Shown here: piece after piece, positions 48,506-60,734 of the stretch
Layout of the letters: each line of letters begins with the position of its first letter
Numbering within the stretch: position 1 is the stretch's first letter
Source of the DNA: Halicephalobus mephisto
Lineage: Eukaryota; Nematoda; Chromadorea; Rhabditida; Panagrolaimidae
Direction of reading: 5' to 3'
Assembly: GCA_009193035.1 (NCBI GenBank)
Contig: SWDT01000047.1
Coordinates: forward strand, 1 to 64,000
DNA: 64,000 nt
The notes under the pieces: generated by a model
Told to the model about the DNA's origin: nothing
The model's input: only the letters and a program-made list of their open reading frames with translations
Databases searched by the model: none
Program-made: the position numbers and the translations under genes

Positions 48506-49010
48506 TCAAGGTTCCACATGTTTGTCAATTGGTAAATAGGGTCTCGTCCGAATATTAAGTAGAACGGTGACGTGTGTGTGGAACGACAGATTGGAGGAAT
48601 TGATAGCTAACATTGTTGGTTTAACTAGTAGATGCAATTTCTGGCATCCGCATTCTGCTTGATGCATCCATGATGACTTTATTGATTCGCTCAACTATTC
48701 GTTTGCACTGGGTTATAGAATGTTTGTTATGTGTTTAATTCCATATGTCATTTCTAATTTCTTAAATTCCTTTCCAGTTAATGATCTGTGGTTGTCTGTG
48801 ACGATTGATTCAGGTACTCCAAATATAGAAATGAATTGTTGTTCGATCATTGTCACTATTTCGATAGCTTCCAGATTTTTGATTGGCTCCAGGATTTGTT
48901 TTCGCTGTTTGACAGGTTTTACATGACTTGATGATATCGGTGGTCATGTTGGGCCACCCCGCCCTCTCTTTAAGCTTTGCCGTCATCCTTTCTGGATCCA
49001 TATGTCTTGC
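48506..49010 (-). pseudogene. retrotransposon integrase fragments
   Basis: At 49010-48810 the frame has a WPNM step, then CKTCQ, the end of an integrase HHCC zinc finger. In another frame nearby (about 48850-48770) GVPESIVTDN matches the catalytic-core region that carries the second acidic residue of DDE. The pieces lie in different frames and contain stops, so the integrase is broken or the assembly has indels here. Confidence 0.7.
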
Positions 49011-50240
49011 GAAAAATTAATCAGAATGAAATTCCTGACTTTTAGTCCGGTCTAGACGAACGTCTCGTTCTTTTTTGATATGTTACTGAGGTTCTAGCTT
49101 CTCATTTTTCTTAATTTTTTTTTTTAATTGTCTATCTGTCGTCTGGGAGATATCGTTTAAATTTTTGGCTATCCATCAATTTGATCTATTTCTAGCTCCC
49201 CTTTGCACTTTCTGTCTGGGTTTTGCACTTTTAGCCTTTAGCCTACCGTATGACTATGAGCGATTTCTGATCTTATTTTACCATTTTGAATTTATTTAGA
49301 TGATATTTCTTACTTCAGCTTGATCAGTGACATGATTCCTAGTGTCTATGGGTGCTTTTTATCAACAGATAATTCTCCGTTTTTCCTGCGCAATGACAAT
49401 TATTTTCTATAAACGAACGTTTCTTTTGGGATTTAGTGTATGCTGTAACGATTGCTATGCCTTAAATAAAGATTAATGCTAACGTTAAATAAAGAAAATT
49501 AAATTGATCTAAAAGAATGATTACATGTTTAATAAAGAGAATCAGATGATTGTTTATCAATTGCTTGATTTTTATTTTAAGCGCTCGAATTTATCGTGAT
49601 TACATGGCTTGGTGATGTAATTCCAATTTTCCATTTTATTTTATCTCAGATTATTACGGTTGGCCTAGATGTGCTGTGCTTCTGACCATGCGCATCCACT
49701 TTTACTTTACCGGTCTGCTAACTATCTATCTGCTTCCATTTTATCCTTAATTAGGCCTCAGGTCCCTCGCTAACAAAGGTTAGCGGCATCCCGTATTTTA
49801 TCTACTTTAAATTTCTTCCAGTAGGTGCCTGAGGTACACAATTTTAAACTTACTCTACCGGATCTCATGACATTAAGCCTTGGGCTAGGCCTCACACTTC
49901 TCGTGTGGCTCTAATGAAAAGCCCCGGGTTGGGCCTCGCAGATTACCTGTGAGCGACGTTGTTTTACGCTAAATTTTACAGATTCTGCGGCTCTTGTGGC
50001 GAAGAACACTATGTAGCTTATAACGATTTAATTAACTTGCCTCGTGTCATGAGTTGTTGTTCTCCGGGACAGAAGTGAGCAGTACATCTCCGCATTTCTC
50101 TGAATGAATATTACACGACACGCGCGATTCTGATTTATTATACACGAATTTTATGGTCCAATTTATTTATTGGGTGTTAGGGGTCGCGACATAAATTGGG
50201 TGAGTCTTTGAGTCCTCCTCTGTTTAATTGCTTTATAGTA

Positions 50241-50255
50241 GTCCCAGGATCGCCA
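50241..50255 (-). other. tRNA primer-binding site
   Basis: On the minus strand TGGCGATCCTGG lies 2 nt inside the 5' LTR. It is complementary to a tRNA 3' end ...CCAGGATCGCCA. That fits, from memory, a nematode tRNA-Arg(ACG) acceptor stem with CCA. Confidence 0.65.
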
Positions 50256-50257
50256 TA

Positions 50258-50528
50258 TGTAGTAAAAAGGATGGAGAGTTCAATTGGACTGAAAACTGTT
50301 GGTTCCTACTATTAGCAATTAAGCCTGTTTATCTCAACAAAGCATAAAACAAAGAGAGGAAAGGTCCTCATTTGACCGAGGTCAAACTCGGACCAGTTTA
50401 AAGCTGGATTTTCTCAAAGACTGACTCTCTAACACTTTAGTCTCACTTCACAGGCGTCGGCTGACTGGGCGGAGCTTTGGGCATCCTGTCTAGGCCGTTC
50501 CGGTTTAAGTCCGATCTTTGTGCCTACA
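50258..50528 (-). repeat. 5' LTR
   Basis: This 271-bp copy is the pair of 47691-47958. Relative to it there are four one-base insertions in short homopolymers plus the GGAGA/AGGA difference. Confidence 0.92.
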
Positions 50529-50574
50529 TCTTTGTATGTTACAAATCCGAAAGTTATATTTTTTTGCTTGTAAA

Positions 50575-51480
50575 AAATCCTTATTGGATTAAAGATTTCT
50601 GATTATTGGTATCTAATGCTCTAAACTGTACAATAATCGCCCATTTTAGAGATTTCTGTAATTCCCTTGACGTTGTTAGTCGACAAAGCTTTGTTCATTC
50701 AAATATCATTGCTTTCGGAAAACTTTAGGGGATTCAATAATGAGACGTATGCTGCAATTATTTCTTTATGTTATAATCTATAAAAAACTTACTTACGTCA
50801 AATGACCTTAACAATAACAACTTTTCATCTTAGTCATATTATAGTTGAATCTGTTTCTCATCATTCACTAATTATTCATTAATCATTCTACAGTAATAAC
50901 CTGAAAATTTTTTTAAGAAGATATTTTAAAATGAATTAAATTGTTTTGGATGTTTTATTTTTGGTCTTTGATATTTTACATTATAGAATCAATGATTGAG
51001 TCTCCCTTCCCGATTTTTTTGAAAGTATTTTCTATTTGAGAACTATTTCATGAGTTTCACATTATTCTGATTTTGTGGTACTTCCTTTTACAATAACTTT
51101 GACTCAAAAATTAAAACTAAAAAACCATTTCAAATAACTTTGTATTTTATATGCAGTTTTACAAGTTGTTCTAAGTAAATTGTTATCTTTTGCAAGGAGT
51201 CATAGAATGAAATTTGTAATGTTCTTAAAATTCTGAAAGTCAACCATTAATTGTAAATTCAGGTTCAAAATTAATAAATCTGATTACGTGATTATAAATA
51301 CTTTTTTCAGTTTTAATTCCAGAGCTGAGACACAAATATCACAGCACAATTTTTTTTATTTTTAATATTTTTATTAGCATTTATGTTTTTTAGAACCAAT
51401 AAAGGTCGAATTCATCATTTATAAAAAATAATTCAATTGTATCTAGAACTGGATTAAAATAAAACGATATTTTTCCGAAT
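50575..51480. other. AT-rich intergenic, no gene recognised
   Basis: No convincing frame, repeat array or RNA gene is seen. Confidence 0.4.
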
Positions 51481-51485
51481 TGTCT

Positions 51486-52072
51486 TGCTCATAGAAGAGT
51501 ATATGAAAATAGTTCTAATATATCAGATACGTTATATTTAATGTACTGGTACATTAAGTACCATGTACCGATATCACCTCAATGTATTGATATATTAAAC
51601 ATATTCGATGCATCAGAATCATTTTACTTTACCGATACATTAAATAAATATATCGATATCATACTTAATGTGTCGATGCATTCGATGTAATTTGTCGATA
51701 TTACATTTAATGTATCTGTATACTGAATATAATGCATCTGATATATCAGAGCTGTTTTAATATATCAATATATGATATATAATACATCTATATGAACTTC
51801 ATGCATCGATAAACTGAATATAATGCATCTGATACATCAGAGCTGTTTTAATATATCAATATATGGTATATAATATACTTATATGAACTTTATGTATCGA
51901 TAAACTGAATATAATGCATCTGATATATCAGAGCTGTTTTAATATATCAATATATGATATATAATACATCTATATGAACTTCATGCATCGATAAACTGAA
52001 TATAATGCATCTGATATATCAGAGCTGTTTTAATATATCAATGTATGATATACCATATACGCATTTTTTGTG
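51486..52072. mobile_element. TACATT-repeat element (family B) with ~92-bp internal tandem repeat
   Basis: GAATATAATGCATCTGATATATCAGAGCTG recurs at about 51725, 51816, 51907 and 51999, each followed by a TATATGAACTTCATGCATCG step. The right end GCATTTTTTGTGTC resembles the inverted ends of other copies. Confidence 0.7.
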
Positions 52073-52965
52073 TCTAAAGGGAAATTTTTTTCTAAACAGT
52101 CTGGAACTACCGTTTTTTATAAATACTTTTTTATTAAAAAACTACAATTTTAGGTTAACTTTAAAAAAGTACATTTTTTCATTTAAAACAAAAAATTTTC
52201 ATTGTCTCTAATTTTGATTAAAATGACATAATTTCTGTACATTTTTACATTTATAAAATTAGTAAAGGTTGAATTAATGACTCATAAAGAAAATAATTGA
52301 ATTATAGGTGATAATGTCAAAAATAAAAGAAAAAATTTATTTAAATGATCTCGAGCGAATTTTTTAATTAATTTGGAATTCGTATTTCTATTTTAATGAA
52401 TAATCTTTCATTCGTTAACAGGAAAGTATAACTCAGTTTTACTTTCATTGGAATACTGTAATCTGTATTACCAAAGTTGACCATCAAACTTTGAATTTTG
52501 GATTTTTCTTGTAAATAAATCGAAGATTTTTTTTATTTCAAAAAGTTGTACATTTTTTTGAATTCATAGAACTAGATATGATTTTTTTAATCAGAATAAA
52601 GCTAAAATTTCATCTTAACAAGAAAATCCGAATTTCAATTTCAAACTTTGATTGTCAACTCCAATAATACGAAATATTAATTTTTTATTCGAGAAAAGTT
52701 TAAATTTAAATTTGATTAAAATTATTTTTGCAATTTTTCATATTTTTAGGATAAATAAGGATTAAAGTAATTATATGGATGAAAATTTAGTGAAGAAATT
52801 TTAATTTATCTAAAATCGAATTAGGATAAAAATAGAAATTATTTAATGATTTTCTAAAGAAAATTTTTTTAAATAACTGAAAGTTGGGATTTCTCCTTAA
52901 AATATTAAAAATTAATATTCTACAAAAATTATATTTTTTACGTTGTGGTGTCAGTCTTATGTGTT

Positions 52966-53250
52966 ACACACAAAAAGGATATGTGAAAACTCTTGTAATG
53001 TATCAGACACATTATATTTAATGCATCGGTATAGTGAATACAATGCAGCAATACCATATTCAATGTATCGGTATATTGAATATAATGCATATGATATATC
53101 AGAATCATTTTCATGTGTCGATGCATTAAATATAATACGTCGGTATCAATTTAATACATCTGTATACTGAATATAATGTATCCGATACATTAGAGCCGTT
53201 TTGATATGCTCATATATTATGTGAAATATACTAATTTTTTATGTGTAAGC
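52966..53250. mobile_element. TACATT-repeat element (family B)
   Basis: The left TTACACACAAAAAGGATATG and the right TATACTAATTTTTTATGTGTAA are inverted copies of each other. The interior has TGTATCAGACACATTATATT-like palindromic units. Confidence 0.65.
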
Positions 53251-53259
53251 ACAAGTTGT

Positions 53260-54850
53260 CCAACTAGGGTTGAAATGAGCATCGCGATGATTTATTGGAC
53301 CGACTAATCCATGCGGAAAGAATGCAGATTCTTACCGTATCTAGAATTTCGCATATCTTACTCACATACGTCTCTAGGGACGTAAGAAGGAGTTTTTCAC
53401 GTGGTTGTTAACAAACAGGTTCGGAGGGGATTCTCTACAGGTAACCAAATAAGACTCAGCAGCAAATTGTTTCAGGATTTGTCATCCTGGCTTTTTATTG
53501 CGCTTTGGATATACTAGCTGATTGGGTGTTTTTCTTTTTAGACAATTATATGAGTTCCGAATTATTTAATTCTACCTTTTATGCAATATACGCAAACTGT
53601 GATTTCGACTTTTAAAATTGTGTTTAATTTTTAGGAAATTATTATTAAAGATCTAAAAATGCTAATATGATTTCAATTTTAAGACGTAGAACTTTTACCT
53701 TTGGTCTTTGACATTTACGATATTCCTAATTCTTAAAAATTTTATTTTTGCAATAATATTTAAAATAAAGTTGATTTCCTAAGATGTTTAATTTCTTTAA
53801 GTTCCACAAACAAAATTTTCATTCTTTTAAATTACTGTAAGGCTAATTACAATCATTTTGGGATTTATTAAAGATATAAATTGTAGTAATTGATACCGAG
53901 GGATAAGGATTTTTGTAGTCTATGTGGCCCTAGAGACTTTTCGAACTATTCAAGAAATAAGTATTTCTTGAGAAATTTAGTTCTGAATTTGTACAAAATT
54001 AAAAATTATTCGTCATAGAAAACTACAAACTTCCTGCAAATTACTTTGTGGTACATTAAATTCCCTCTGAATATTTCCTAATTATCCCAACATCTTCCCA
54101 AGAACTTCTAAATTTTCAAAGGTTTTCAAAATTTCGTGGGAATTACTGGAGCTATGCTGGATTTCATATGATACTGTGAAATCTATTATAATATTGTTTA
54201 AGATTTCAGAAGTTTTCAAATCTTAATGTAATATTGTGAAACCTTTGAAAATTTCATTAGATTCTGAAAACTTTCAAATCCAAATATAATATTCTTAAAC
54301 CTAAAATTTCTTTACAGCTCTTGAAAGCTGTCAAGTTCCAATTTAATATTCTGAAACGTAAAAGTTTCCTGGAAATTTTTCAATCTATTACAATGTTCTA
54401 ACATTTTCTAGAATACTGTAGAGACTTTTAAATCGGTGTAAAATTTCATTAAAGGTCTCAAAATTCTATTTGAATTTAACATCAATGTCTGAAAGGAAAA
54501 TTTACAAAAGCCTAATTAAACATTCTTTATCTCTGCTAAAGCAATTTTACAGCGCTTTTCATTCCTAATTTTTCCAATAAGATGTTCATAAAAATACTGA
54601 AGAAATTCATATTCCAGTAATTCTATAAAGATGTCTAATTTTAATCTTTTTCAATATTTTTTCATTTAATACCGTTGTAGTATAGGGTTGTGTTATGGCC
54701 TGTGTTGGACAGACCTTTTTGAACATTATTATCCAGCAGAAGACTGTAGGATCTTATTGTGTTTGTGATATCCACATATGCTTTATTCCTCATTCAGTAT
54801 TAGACGGAATAAAGGTTCTCGTCCGGGCGAAACTGAATTCAGATGGATCA
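53260..54850. other. intergenic, degenerate repeats
   Basis: Words such as AATATTCTGAAACCTTTGAA recur at 54150-54450. No gene or RNA was identified. Confidence 0.4.
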
Positions 54851-54858
54851 GGCTACAA

Positions 54859-55064
54859 TTAAAGTAAAAGACTGACTTTGTTGCCTTTTGCCGTGTCTCT
54901 CAAAATGTCAGCTAATTGAGTGGAATTCTGTAATTCTCTTAAAGTAATTGGTGGTTTACTTCCGTTTTCTGTGCTTACATTATTGTCTGCTTTGTAATTC
55001 TCATGTAAAAGATTTTTTAGAAAATCACGATAAAATTCCGTTAATAGATAATTCTTCGAGGATT
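54859..55064 (-). CDS. possible terminal exon of an unidentified minus-strand gene
   Basis: Open from acceptor TTTTTACAG at 55065 to TAA for about 68 codons. Hydrophilic with KNYLLTEFYRDFLKNLLHEN and TLRELQNSTQLADILRDTAKG, which could form two helices. No in-frame ATG starts it, and an upstream exon would lie within the receptor gene on the other strand. No family was recognised. Confidence 0.3.
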
Positions 55065-55138
55065 CTGTAAAAACAGGAATCAAGAATTACTTTTCTATAA
55101 TAAATTTGCAGGAGTCAGAAGTGGATGCAAATCACATA

Positions 55139-56874
55139 ATGAACAATTCACAAATCTCGACTTCTCCTTTCAGTAATTACCGTACCCACCCTGAATTGAA
55201 CCCGTTGGACAAGACTCTGTATCTCCTGGGAATCACTGTCTGTTTAATCAACTTAGTCGTCACAAGTCTGGGCCTCTACGCCGGCCTCAAGGATTTCAAA
55301 CGACTACATCCAAATTTTGTGTAATTGTTTTAATCACCAACATTCATCAGCGGTAAATTTCAGGATATTGAGACACTGTATTCTCATTTGCTTTTTCTTC
55401 ATCGGTATCGGTCATTTTTCTGTTTGTTTTTCCGCCGTTTTAGAGAACTTGATTGCACCACAACGAAACAAAGATATTTGGATCACTGGTATCCGAGTTA
55501 ATTTCTTCGGGAATGATTGTATCAGATGCTTCTTTGTCACAATCTTCATTGAGAGAATGATAGCTACCGTATACAGTCGCTTTTACGAAAAATCAAATAA
55601 AATTTGGATTTCTCTATTATTGATCTGCATCTCTGTTAGCTTTGGAATCTCTATCAGTATCATCAGGGCCAAAAGTATGTTTTTTTTCTGAAGTCTTTCG
55701 TACGTTTGAATCCTTTCAGATGATGACCTAAGAAATCTACTGTACTCTTTCGGGTTGACAATCGACATAATTGGGTGTATTGTAAGTTTTTAGAGAGTAA
55801 TTTTCTGAAGTTTCGTTTAGTTTATTTATTTTCTTCGACAATACAACAAAGAAAAAAGAAAATTAAACACGAGATCTACGGTCATCCTCTCTCAAAGATT
55901 CCAATTATCTGAGAATGTCCGAATCCTCCGATCGATTTTCCCAATAATCACTACAGGTGTCGGAATTTCTTTTTTTGGAACAATTTATAATCTCGCTGCA
56001 TTCAATATTGTGGCCTTATTTGATTACTGGAGATATTCTTCTGCTCTATACTACCTGGTAAGGTTGATTTTTATCCTTTAATCTCGATTCCTTAGAGGTC
56101 TATGAGCGTATTTAGAATCCTTCAAAATCTTACAGAAGATTATAAAAATTTCGAAGATTTTATGTAGTCGTATATAATCTCGCAGGTTATGGAATTTTCG
56201 ATAACTTCATTCAAGCTTCTAGAATTTTCCAGAATCAAGTAGAAACTTTAAAACCAACATTTGAAATCAAAGATTCTAGATGATTCTAAAAGTTCATACA
56301 GAGATAATTTTGTAATACTTTTAAATCCTATGATGAAGTTAATAATTATACTTTACTCATCCGATTTTTTGAGTTTGGATAATTAAATCTTAATATAACG
56401 CAACCCGTTTTACTACAATATTATGTCAAAAACACAAACATTATTTCCTATGACACCATAAACAAGGAAATAGTTATTGAAACATATTGATCTATTCTTG
56501 TTTAAATGATTCATTTTGTTTTCGGTTTCTTAAATCTTTTATTTTGCTTATTATCCGCTGACTCACTATTATTCTCTTCAAAAAGATTAATAAATAATAT
56601 CATTTTCCATTTTTAGCTATATAATTGTTACTGTATTGCCGCTACAATTCTCTACGCCTACACAGATCCTTATTATCGTAAAAAGGCTTCCTTTCCTTGC
56701 AAGAAGGACAAAGTTACCGACAAGGTGTCTTGCAATTCTAATGTGGATCAGAATATCATGATAAAGAACGTAAACGGGGAAGACATTGCCAGGAAGATCA
56801 CAAACGACGAATACTTCAAAACCATTCAGCAGCAATGGGAAGTCTCTGCTAACTCCATCAAGAACAATATATAA
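55139..56874 (+). CDS. serpentine chemoreceptor, sre-like
   Basis: Five exons (55139-55320, 55364-55674, 55720-55781, 55821-56057, 56617-56874) join in phase to 349 residues. It has seven hydrophobic segments, an ERMIATVYSRFYEK motif (about 124-137) after TM3 as in Sre-type nematode receptors, a LSQRFQLSENVR segment before TM6, and a C-terminal tail ending DEYFKTIQQQWEV. It would be a plasma-membrane 7TM receptor in chemosensory neurons, by family knowledge. The ATG is the first after acceptor AAATTTGCAG. Exon lengths 62 and 237 are identical in the two paralogues downstream. The tail has KKASFPCKKDK. This is the first gene of the three-gene array. Confidence 0.85.
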
Positions 56875-56944
56875 CTTTAATTACTCGCATATAAAGTAAT
56901 ATTTACATTCACACCATGTAATGCGTGCATTTTGTTCTTGTTAA

Positions 56945-56950
56945 AATAAA
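56945..56950 (+). terminator. polyadenylation signal of the first receptor gene
   Basis: AATAAA, 71 nt after the stop. Confidence 0.5.
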
Positions 56951-57119
56951 TTTACTGACATATTGAACCTTTTGGATTAACGGCTCTAAAAATTAATGGT
57001 TGAGTTTTACAATTTCGCGATGATTAATTATGTCATCGTTGTGGACAGAGAGGGGAATTTGACCTGTTTGACTAGCACATATGGAGCCGGAAATATTACA
57101 AATAGCTCAAATGTATAAC

Positions 57120-58090
57120 TAAAAGTTTTCAGTGAATCAAGGTCCTTAACTCTACTCCTTTTATCTCAGATGCAAACAGAAAGGGAATACAACATGTTAT
57201 GGAGGTTTAAAATAGTTGGAATCCTCGTCAGAGTTGAAAAGAGATATTTTAAAAGAATGGCATTCTAGTCAAAGAAAAACGTTTTTCTATCCCGCTTTAC
57301 TGCACTTATACACAGAAGAAATAACACAATGTCACTAAATTTATCTACACAATCGTATCTCAAGTCAGATTTTCCACAAGTGATTCGCTTTTGAATAACA
57401 AAGAAACCATTCTATCTTACTTTGCATACAACAGTGTATTAAAGATTAATACAGTAGGAATTTATATTATTATCAGAATTCAACAGAAAATTTTTTGAAA
57501 AACACAAACTTTCGGTAAAAGGGGATCCCCGCCACCTGTTCTGTTATTCTAATTATATTTAGAGGAAAATAAAGTGTATTAAGAAAAGTTAATACAGTAG
57601 AAATATACTTTTATCGCGATTGAAAATAAAATTTTTCCCTTCTTGTTTCAACTATAGAAAGACGGAAAACAAAGTACACGAGCAAAAATCAATACTGTAG
57701 GGACTTTCACTTTCGATGGGATTAAAAACAAGATATCTCAAACTTCAAAATATTTACCATGAACGATTCACTTTGTTCTAATCTTTTATTTGAGCTGCAA
57801 TTAGATGATAAAGTATATTAAAAATGTTTAGTATAGTAAGAACTTTTGTTCTTGATGCAACTCAAAAATAGATTTCCAAAATTAACCAAATCTGCGTTAT
57901 CAAAGATCATCTTCTTCCTAACTCTATATAAGGTATACTTAGTAACAAGCAAAATATGTTTAAAAAGTTCAATACAGTAGGAATTTTTACCCTTGACGCA
58001 ATCGAAAACAAGACCACCTAAACTAATGAAATCTTCGTCAAGAGACAGTCCCTTATTTGCGACAGAAGCATAATAAACATTCGTCAGCAG
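57120..58090. repeat. ATACAGTAG-family degenerate repeats
   Basis: AATACAGTAGRAATTTATAY and AGAGGAAAATAAAGTGTATTAA units recur six to seven times. They belong to the same family as the array at 46.2-47.6 kb. Confidence 0.75.
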
Positions 58091-58350
58091 CAGGAACTTT
58101 TTAAGGTAATAGATAAGTTAAAAGTACTTTAGGATAATCATAGGGGAATAAGATGTAATTAAATAAACTGATTTACAGGCTGTATACAAGCTATGGAACA
58201 CAATTAAGCGTGTAAAATTCAGGTGTTATCAATTAACTAAATTTGTACGCATGTTATGGACAAGCTGGGACTTGGAATTAAGAGAAAAGATTAAAGTCAT
58301 TTGCTCTAGTTATTTGATTACAAGAAGAAAGGTAACCAATCAACGTCTAA

Positions 58351-60336
58351 ATGGAAAACTTCAGCTTATCAGCGGATATTCCACTAAATGTTTTCGATCG
58401 AATATTACTGTATCCTGTTTTCATCATCAATGTATTGAACATTATTCTTTGCATATTCTCCATCTTTCAAGTATTTAAAACCTTGAAAAAGTTTCACAAA
58501 AATTTTGTGTAAGTTTTTTGATTTAATGAATATTCAATAAATGAGATTACAGTATCATAAGATTGGGAACTATCATTACTTTTGGTGCAATTGCTACTAG
58601 TCATTTGATTCTGGCGTTCAGTGCCGTTATTACAAATGTCTTGGTTCCTTCAAAAAATGCTACATTGTTTAAAACCTGTACAACTATCTTGATTTCTGCG
58701 ACGGATTTGACGAGGGTTCTTTTCTTAGCAATTTTTATTGAACGCACTGTAGCTACATATCAAAGTAAATTCTACGAAAATGTAAAAGTTCCTTGGCTTT
58801 CCGTTGGTTTGATTATCTGTGGGATCGTTATAACCGGCATTGCAGTGTATCTTAAAGGTCAGTTGAATTACATTATACTCCCACAAAGAATCTAAATGTA
58901 AAGATCGTCTAATTCAGTAAATACTAAGTAGATTTGGATAATTCCTCTTTATTGAGATCAGAGAACATATAAATATTACTTAGGATTAAAGAGTGCTGTG
59001 AAATTAGAAATTAATCTGATTGAAGCGTAGAAGGAAGGTTATGCGATATTCCTGTCCCAGACGTGTCTGTCCCAAGCATTTATATTCCAATTTTGGAATT
59101 AGAACTGAGCAAAAAACACTTGTAATACTGTAATAAAACCCATAGATTCTGAAGACCAACTCTGGATTTCAAAATACTATATAAAAGATAAAAAGTTATT
59201 TAAAATTATTTGTTTTTTAATTTTTAAATTAGTTTTAAAAATTGAAACATAAATGCTTGGGAAGAAACGTCACATCACGAAAAGGAACACTTTTTTCTTT
59301 TAAACAACCAACTTGATAACAAGACAGAATTTTAATTCTTAGACTGATTTTTATTGTAAAAACTTGTTAAAATTCTTAGCTTTTTAGGCCCAGGTTTCTT
59401 CATTATTTTATTTGTAAAAGAAAATTACTGACAGTTACATTTTAAACATAAGGGGAGCACTGTTTTTTCATTAGAAATCAGTAAAGTTGATACTAGAACA
59501 GAAAGTTGAAGATCGAAAATTGAATTTTGCCATAAAAAATCACTAAGAGTTTATTTTTGAAACCTCTCTGAAGTTGGATATTTCTTATATAGAATAAAAC
59601 GACGAACTCAATATATACTGAAATAAACAGAATTTTGAAGATCTATACAGTACTTATTGAATTTAAGTGATTTCAAGTTTGAATTTTTCTTAAAATATTT
59701 TGTATATTGGTTTTGATTAATGCCATTACAGGCACTGACAGGATCTCTTTTACGTATTATATTGGGATCGTACTAGACATTATCAACTGTATAGTAAGTT
59801 GTTAAATTTATTTCTCCATGGGTTAATCAAAAATGCTTTCAGTATGTCATGTGGTTGAAATCACTGAACAGAAAAATGAAACAATTAAAAAACCGGTCAG
59901 ATATAGTTTTATCTCAGAGATATCAGATAAGTGAGAATCTGAAGCTGCTGAATCAGATATGTCCGATAATTATGCTTGGGGTCATATTTTCTATAATAGG
60001 AACATTCTTTGAAATTTTCTCTCATGTTAGACCGGAGTTTTACTCCTTTTACCGTCATTCATATGAAGTTTATTACTTGGTAAGAAATTTTAAAAAGTAA
60101 TTATTAAAGTATTTTTTCAGAGTTATAATATCTATATTTTGCTATGTTTTTTTCTCCGTATTTATCATAATGATGACTGTAAGAAGGAACTCCAGAAGTT
60201 TTTGAAGATTCGAGATGGGAAAACAACACCGATTTTTCCGAAAACAGTGATTACTGTAAATGGTGAAAAATTGATCACGAGTCAAACAGCAGATGAATAT
60301 TTCAAAGCACTCAAAAAAGAGTGGGATGTAATTTAA
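58351..60336 (+). CDS. serpentine chemoreceptor, sre-like
   Basis: Five exons (58351-58508, 58553-58857, 59732-59793, 59843-60079, 60121-60336) join in phase to 325 residues. TM1 is near residues 17-38, the ERTVAT motif lies at about 116-121, and the sequence ends DEYFKALKKEWDVI. Exon phases match the genes on either side. Intron 3 is long (874 nt) and contains no other gene. The segment at 59858-59941 is almost identical to the matching part of the next gene. It should be a functional 7TM receptor: no stops, and all conserved motifs present. Confidence 0.85.
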
Positions 60337-60469
60337 AAAAACGATATTGGTCTCGGTGAGCACCTGACTAGAAATCTACTTCCTGGGGAACAGAATTATT
60401 ATGAAATCAGAATAGGAAATTAGGTAGAGCTGTTCGGAAAAGAGATCAAGTTGTTCAACTTTGATTCCG

Positions 60470-60667
60470 ATGCGAACAATAATTTTACTGCTTCTGGCAT
60501 TGTTTTCAATGGCTTTTGAGCACTTTATTAAATCCTTACATCTATTACTTTTTGTATATTTTATGCTTCACACAAAGTATAAACATAATTGGCAAAAACA
60601 TTCAGAAGTGATTAAAACTAACGTCAGAAAAAATGAGATTATTGTTCACTTCAAAAGCGAAAATTAA
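60470..60667 (+). CDS. possible small membrane or secreted protein, 65 aa
   Basis: The ATG begins a hydrophobic stretch RTIILLLLALFSMAF followed by a second (SLHLLLFVYFML) and a basic hydrophilic tail ending HFKSEN. An AATAAA lies about 65 nt after the stop. It sits 130 nt after the second receptor gene. It could be a real small gene or a chance frame. No family was recognised. Confidence 0.3.
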   Translation: MRTIILLLLALFSMAFEHFIKSLHLLLFVYFMLHTKYKHNWQKHSEVIKTNVRKNEIIVHFKSEN

Positions 60668-60734
60668 ACATGATCTCTTCTTTTAATATACGTCATAAAC
60701 AGGAAAATTATAACTTTGTATTTCCAACTTAATA

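Larger units (their letters stand above)
47691..50528 (-). mobile_element. Ty3/Gypsy-type LTR retrotransposon, internally deleted, minus orientation
   Basis: Two near-identical LTRs bound about 2.3 kb. A 4-bp target duplication TCTT is present at 47687-47690 and 50529-50532. Orientation follows from a primer-binding site beside the right LTR and a purine-rich tract beside the left one. The interior keeps integrase pieces (zinc-binding domain and part of the catalytic core) with broken frames. I could not recognise gag, protease, reverse transcriptase or RNase H, and the interior is too short for a full element. It is therefore a deletion derivative that would need proteins in trans. Confidence 0.88.
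47571..50570. mobile_element. MITE family A copy split by the LTR retrotransposon
   Basis: The left half 47571-47690 starts ACACAGAAATGCGTAACTTT TGGTTTTGTAACAATTG. The right half resumes after the LTR element at 50529-50570 and ends GTTACAAATCCGAAAGTTATATTTTTTTGC, the inverse of the left end. This fixes the order of insertion. Confidence 0.65.
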
